A stretch of 64,000 bases of DNA from Streptomyces seoulensis (lineage in GTDB: Bacteria; Actinomycetota; Actinomycetes; Streptomycetales; Streptomycetaceae), in NCBI RefSeq assembly GCF_004328625.1, contig NZ_CP032229.1, forward strand, positions 6,262,001 through 6,326,000, read 5' to 3'. How positions within the stretch are numbered: position 1 is the stretch's first letter; each line of letters starts with the position of its first letter. Below the pieces are notes generated by a model, which did no database searches, was not told the DNA's origin, and saw nothing but the letters and a program-made list of their open reading frames with translations. This document shows positions 60,730 to 64,000 of the stretch, in pieces. A program made the position numbers and the translations under genes.

Positions 60730-63279
60730 ATGAGCTCCGTACGTGGAGCGCGGCACGCCCGCGCCTGGCTGATCGCGGCGTCACTGGCCGCCTGCGCCCT
60801 GGCGGCCACTTCGCTCACCCCGCCGGCGGCCGCCGCCGACACACCGCCGTACACCGAGACCTACCGGCCGCAATTCCACTTCACCCCCGAGAAGAACTGG
60901 ATGAACGACCCCAACGGTCTCGTGTACTACCAGGGTGAATACCACCTCTTCTACCAGTACAACCCGAACGGCAGCTCCTGGGGCGACATGTCCTGGGGCC
61001 ACGCGGTGAGCACCGACCTCGTGCACTGGAAGCAGCTCCCGCTCGCGCTGTCCCACGACGACAAGGAGATGGTGTTCTCCGGCAGCGCGGTGGTCGACCG
61101 GAACAACACCAGCGGCTTCGGCACCCCGGGCAATCCGCCGATGGTCGCCGCGTACACCAGCGCCTACAAGAGCGGCGGCAAGCAGGCCCAGTCCCTCGCC
61201 TACAGCACCGACCGCGGCCGCACCTGGACCAAGTACCAGGGCAACCCCGTACTGGACATCGGCTCCACCGAGTTCCGCGACCCCAAGGTCCAGTGGTACG
61301 CGCCCACCAAGAGCTGGCTGATGACGGTCGCGCTGCCCACCGAGCACAAGGTCCGCTTCTACACCTCCAAGAACCTCAAGGACTGGAAGCTGCTGAGCGA
61401 CTTCGGCCCGGCGGGCGCGACCGGCGGCGTCTGGGAATGCCCGGACCTCTTCCCCCTCGCCGTCGACGGTACCCCGGGCAAGGTCAAATGGGTGCTGGTC
61501 ACCAACGTCAACCCCGGTGCGGTGGCGGGCGGTTCGGGCACCCAGTACTTCACCGGCGACTTCGACGGCACCCGGTTCACCCCGGACGACGACGGCAGCT
61601 ACACCCCGCCGTCCGGCACGCCGGTCCAGGACTTCGAGGGGGCCGGCTTCGGCGACTGGAGCGCCACCGGCACCGCCTTCGGTGCCGGCCCCGCGTCCGG
61701 CGCGGTGGACGGCCAGCAGACGGTCACCGGGTTCGACGGCAAGGGCCTCGCCAACAGCTTCCACGGCGGCGACCCGAGCACCGGCACCCTTACCTCACCC
61801 GGCTTCACGGTGAGCACCCCGTACCTCAACTTCAAGGTCGGCGGCGGCCGACACCCGCACCGACCCGGCACCTCCGTGGACCGGGGCCCCACCCCCGAGG
61901 GCACCCTCGTCGCCGACTTCGAGGGCGGCACGTACGGCGGCTGGACCGCGACCGGCGACGCCTTCGGCACCGCACCGGCCACCGGCACCCTCCCCGACCA
62001 GCAGCAGGTCTCCGGCTGGCTCGGCGACGGCCTGGTCAACACCTACCTCGGCGGCGACACCGCCACCGGTACGCTCACCTCACCCGAGTTCACCCTCGAC
62101 AAGGACTACCTCGACTTCCTCGTGGGCGGCGGCAACCACCCCGCCACCTCGGCGAACCGCACCGCCGTCGAACTCCTCGTGGACGGCCGCACCGTCCGCA
62201 CCACCACCGGCCGCGACGCCGAGGCGCTCGACTGGGCCTCCTGGGACGTGCGCGACCTCAGAGGAAAGCGGGCCCGCGTCCGGATCACCGACGACAACAC
62301 CGGCCGCTGGGGCCACCTCAACGTCGACCACCTCGTCCTCTCCGACACCCGCGCCCAGGGCCCCACCGACGAGACGGCGGTGAACCTCCTGGTCGACGGA
62401 CAGGTGGTCCGCAGCGTCACCGGCTCCGACAGCGAGGCGATGGACTGGGCCTCCTTCGACCTGCGCCCCTACCAGGGCCGAACCGCCCGCATCCAGCTGG
62501 TCGACCGCAACACCGGCGGCTGGGGCCACATCATGGCCGACAGCTTCACGGCGGCCCAGGCCCCCGCCCGCTCCGCCGTCGACCGCGCCTCCTGGGTCGA
62601 CTACGGCAAGGACCACTACGCGGCCGTGACCTGGAACGACGCCCCCGACGGCCAGCGGTACATGATCGGCTGGATGGCCGGCCTCGACTACGCGGGCACC
62701 ACCCCCACCACCCCCTGGCGCAGCGCCCAGACCGTCCCCCGCCGCCTCACCCTGCGCACCGTCGACGGCCGCGCCCGCCTGATCAGCGAGCCGGTACCCG
62801 CGCTCTCCACCCTGTGGCGGCAGCCCACCACGACGACGGGCCTCACCGTCACCAGCACCTCCCGCTCCCTGGCCGCCAAGGGCAAGGCCCTCGACATCGA
62901 CGCCACGTTCTCCGTCCGCGACGCCACCCGCTTCGGCCTCAAGGTCCGCACGGGCAGCGGGGGAGAGGAGACGGTCGTCGGCTACGACCGCACGACCGGC
63001 GAGATGTACGTCGACCGCACCCGCTCCGGGTTGACGGACTTCAGCCCGTCGTTCCCCGGAGTACAGCGCGCCCCGCTGAAGCCCCGCGACGGCAAGATCC
63101 GGCTCCGGATACTCATCGACTGGTCCTCGGTCGAGGTGTACGGCGGCGACGGCGAGGCGACCATCACCGACCTGGTGTTCCCCGACCCCGCATCCGACGG
63201 GGTCCAGGCGTTCGCCGAGGAGGGCTCCGTGAAGCTGGACCGGGTGACGGTACGGCAGATGGGCTCGTACCGGCAGTGA
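60730..63279 (+). CDS. Secreted GH32 levanase/inulinase-type fructan hydrolase with inserted repeats
   Basis: This 849-aa protein has a Sec signal ending near residue 36 and a GH32 five-blade propeller. The catalytic triad is visible: Asp60 in WMNDPNG, Asp184 in FRDPKV and Glu236 in WECPDLF. An insert of about 320 residues (297-615) splits the propeller and contains four repeat-like parts; a final propeller strand set (WVDYGKDHYAAVTWND) and the C-terminal beta-sandwich follow. It should release fructose from levan or inulin for the adjacent transporter. The ATG has GGAG 6 bp upstream. Confidence 0.95.
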   Translation: MSSVRGARHARAWLIAASLAACALAATSLTPPAAAADTPPYTETYRPQFHFTPEKNWMNDPNGLVYYQGEYHLFYQYNPNGSSWGDMSWGHAVSTDLVHWKQLPLALSHDDKEMVFSGSAVVDRNNTSGFGTPGNPPMVAAYTSAYKSGGKQAQSLAYSTDRGRTWTKYQGNPVLDIGSTEFRDPKVQWYAPTKSWLMTVALPTEHKVRFYTSKNLKDWKLLSDFGPAGATGGVWECPDLFPLAVDGTPGKVKWVLVTNVNPGAVAGGSGTQYFTGDFDGTRFTPDDDGSYTPPSGTPVQDFEGAGFGDWSATGTAFGAGPASGAVDGQQTVTGFDGKGLANSFHGGDPSTGTLTSPGFTVSTPYLNFKVGGGRHPHRPGTSVDRGPTPEGTLVADFEGGTYGGWTATGDAFGTAPATGTLPDQQQVSGWLGDGLVNTYLGGDTATGTLTSPEFTLDKDYLDFLVGGGNHPATSANRTAVELLVDGRTVRTTTGRDAEALDWASWDVRDLRGKRARVRITDDNTGRWGHLNVDHLVLSDTRAQGPTDETAVNLLVDGQVVRSVTGSDSEAMDWASFDLRPYQGRTARIQLVDRNTGGWGHIMADSFTAAQAPARSAVDRASWVDYGKDHYAAVTWNDAPDGQRYMIGWMAGLDYAGTTPTTPWRSAQTVPRRLTLRTVDGRARLISEPVPALSTLWRQPTTTTGLTVTSTSRSLAAKGKALDIDATFSVRDATRFGLKVRTGSGGEETVVGYDRTTGEMYVDRTRSGLTDFSPSFPGVQRAPLKPRDGKIRLRILIDWSSVEVYGGDGEATITDLVFPDPASDGVQAFAEEGSVKLDRVTVRQMGSYRQ

Positions 63280-63286
63280 GGCTGTG

Positions 63287-63316
63287 CGGCCGGGCACTCC
63301 TGAGGGTGCCCGGCCG
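63287..63316 (+). terminator. Terminator after GH32
   Basis: An 11-bp perfect stem (63287-63297 with 63306-63316) closes an 8-nt loop, 7 bp after the stop codon. The 96-bp gap to the next gene holds nothing else clear. Confidence 0.75.
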
Positions 63317-63375
63317 GGCGGCTCGCTACAGGTACGGCCGGGCACCCCCAAGGGGGACGTCGCAAGGCGCGGGCC

Positions 63376-63933
63376 TCACTGGCCCACCCTCCCGTCAATA
63401 CGCTCCCGCAGCAGATCGGCGTGGCCGCAGTGCCGTGCGTACTCCTCGACGCGGTGCACCATCAACTCCCGCACGGCGATCTCCTCCCGGCCGATACGTG
63501 CCCCGAGGTCGGCAGAGTGCCCGACCAACACAGCATCGGTCGCGGCCTGTTCACGCTCCAGGTCAAGGAACGCCCGCTCGACTGCGTCCTGTTCGCCGAC
63601 GGCATCCTCGAAGTCCGCGTCCCGCACCCCGTACAGCTTCGGCAGCGGCTCACCCTCGCTGATCCAGTTCCGCCAGTCCCGCTCCACCTCGGCGAGATGC
63701 CGGACGAGTCCGAGGAGCGACATGGTCGAGGGGGGTACCGACCGGAGCGCGAGCTGCGCCGGGTCCAGGCCCTCGCACTTCATCCGGAGGGTGAGGCGGT
63801 AATTGGTCAGGTAGTCCATCAGGGTGGCCAACTCACCCTCCGGACTGGGCCCTTCACGCGGGTCGACATCCGGATCGGACCACATGTCGGGGTAGACGGT
63901 CGCCTCGGTCCATCGCGCGGGCTGCTCAGTCAT
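63376..63933 (-). CDS. DinB-family (DUF664) protein
   Basis: This 185-aa protein has the four-helix DinB fold of the DUF664 group: LMDYLTNYRLTLRMKCEGLDPAQLALRSVPPSTMSLLGLVRHLAEVERDW-type segments at about residues 35-90 and a late HRVEEYARHCGHADLLRERIDG, which places metal-binding histidines as expected. Such enzymes are often mycothiol-dependent transferases. The ATG at 63933 gives the shortest likely form; in-frame starts at 63942 and 63984 lack better ribosome sites. Confidence 0.88.
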   Translation of the reverse strand: MTEQPARWTEATVYPDMWSDPDVDPREGPSPEGELATLMDYLTNYRLTLRMKCEGLDPAQLALRSVPPSTMSLLGLVRHLAEVERDWRNWISEGEPLPKLYGVRDADFEDAVGEQDAVERAFLDLEREQAATDAVLVGHSADLGARIGREEIAVRELMVHRVEEYARHCGHADLLRERIDGRVGQ

Positions 63934-64000
63934 GGCCCGCATGCTCGCGGATGACCGTCCTTCGGCGCCACCGAGTATCGGCACCCCTCCGGCTGGCAGG

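Overview
The window is very GC-rich, uses GTG and TTG starts freely, packs genes with 4-bp stop/start overlaps and carries families such as snapalysin, SpoIIE-type phosphatases, DUF4232 lipoproteins and group 1h [NiFe]-hydrogenase. All of this points to a Streptomyces or close relative chromosome. I see no tRNA, rRNA, CRISPR, IS element or prophage gene. About 60 protein genes can be supported.

Region 1 (1-9.4 kb) is a hydrogen-oxidation locus. The maturation genes hypF (3' end only), hypC, hypD and hypE run rightwards and meet a leftward operon at a shared terminator. The leftward operon encodes a 488-aa protein of unknown function, the small and large subunits of a group 1h (actinobacterial, high-affinity) [NiFe]-hydrogenase, a NifU-like protein, a DUF5947 protein, two tiny proteins and HypA. 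Region 2 (9.4-25 kb) is mixed: a DedA protein, a secretory-type membrane protein, the LysR activator gene snpR diverging from two tandem snapalysin protease genes, a transporter, a GH16-like protein, an AlkZ-like DNA glycosylase, a lipoprotein with a hexanucleotide repeat, a GCS2-like ligase, a PAS/GAF/SpoIIE phosphatase, a YihY protein, a DUF488 protein and a Rieske protein.

Region 3 (25-33.3 kb) looks like a SigK/RskA regulon. It holds a fasciclin lipoprotein, a five-gene fatty-acid-modification operon (FAD oxidoreductase, DUF1365, two cyclopropane-synthase-type methyltransferases, DUF1295) and the sigK-rskA pair. Three sites with the same CCAATCC-N15-CCGGAT pattern sit before sigK, before the fasciclin gene and before a small divergent gene. 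The gene set matches Rv0449c-Rv0444c of Mycobacterium tuberculosis. Region 4 (33.3-39.3 kb) is an envelope-stress block: an ECF sigma gene, an Asp23-type protein that also carries a zinc anti-sigma motif, further Asp23/AmaP-type proteins, a second YihY protein, a truncated antiporter pseudogene and a small unknown gene.

Region 5 (39.3-56 kb) is a polysaccharide-utilisation locus: GH127-ricin, PA14-GH2, a LacI regulator, a YtfQ/YtfR/YtfT/YjfF-like furanose ABC transporter, GH76 and GH31. Four AACGTT-centred operator-like sites lie before the GH2/lacI, transporter, GH76 and GH31 genes. The enzyme mix suggests a galactofuranose-bearing alpha-mannan such as fungal galactomannan as substrate; this is inference. 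Region 6 (56-63.3 kb) is a fructan locus: a LacI regulator, an FrcBCA-like ABC transporter and a secreted GH32 enzyme, with paired GTCATCGWTGAC operators before each of the two divergent transcripts. A glutaredoxin-like gene and a DinB-like gene flank it.
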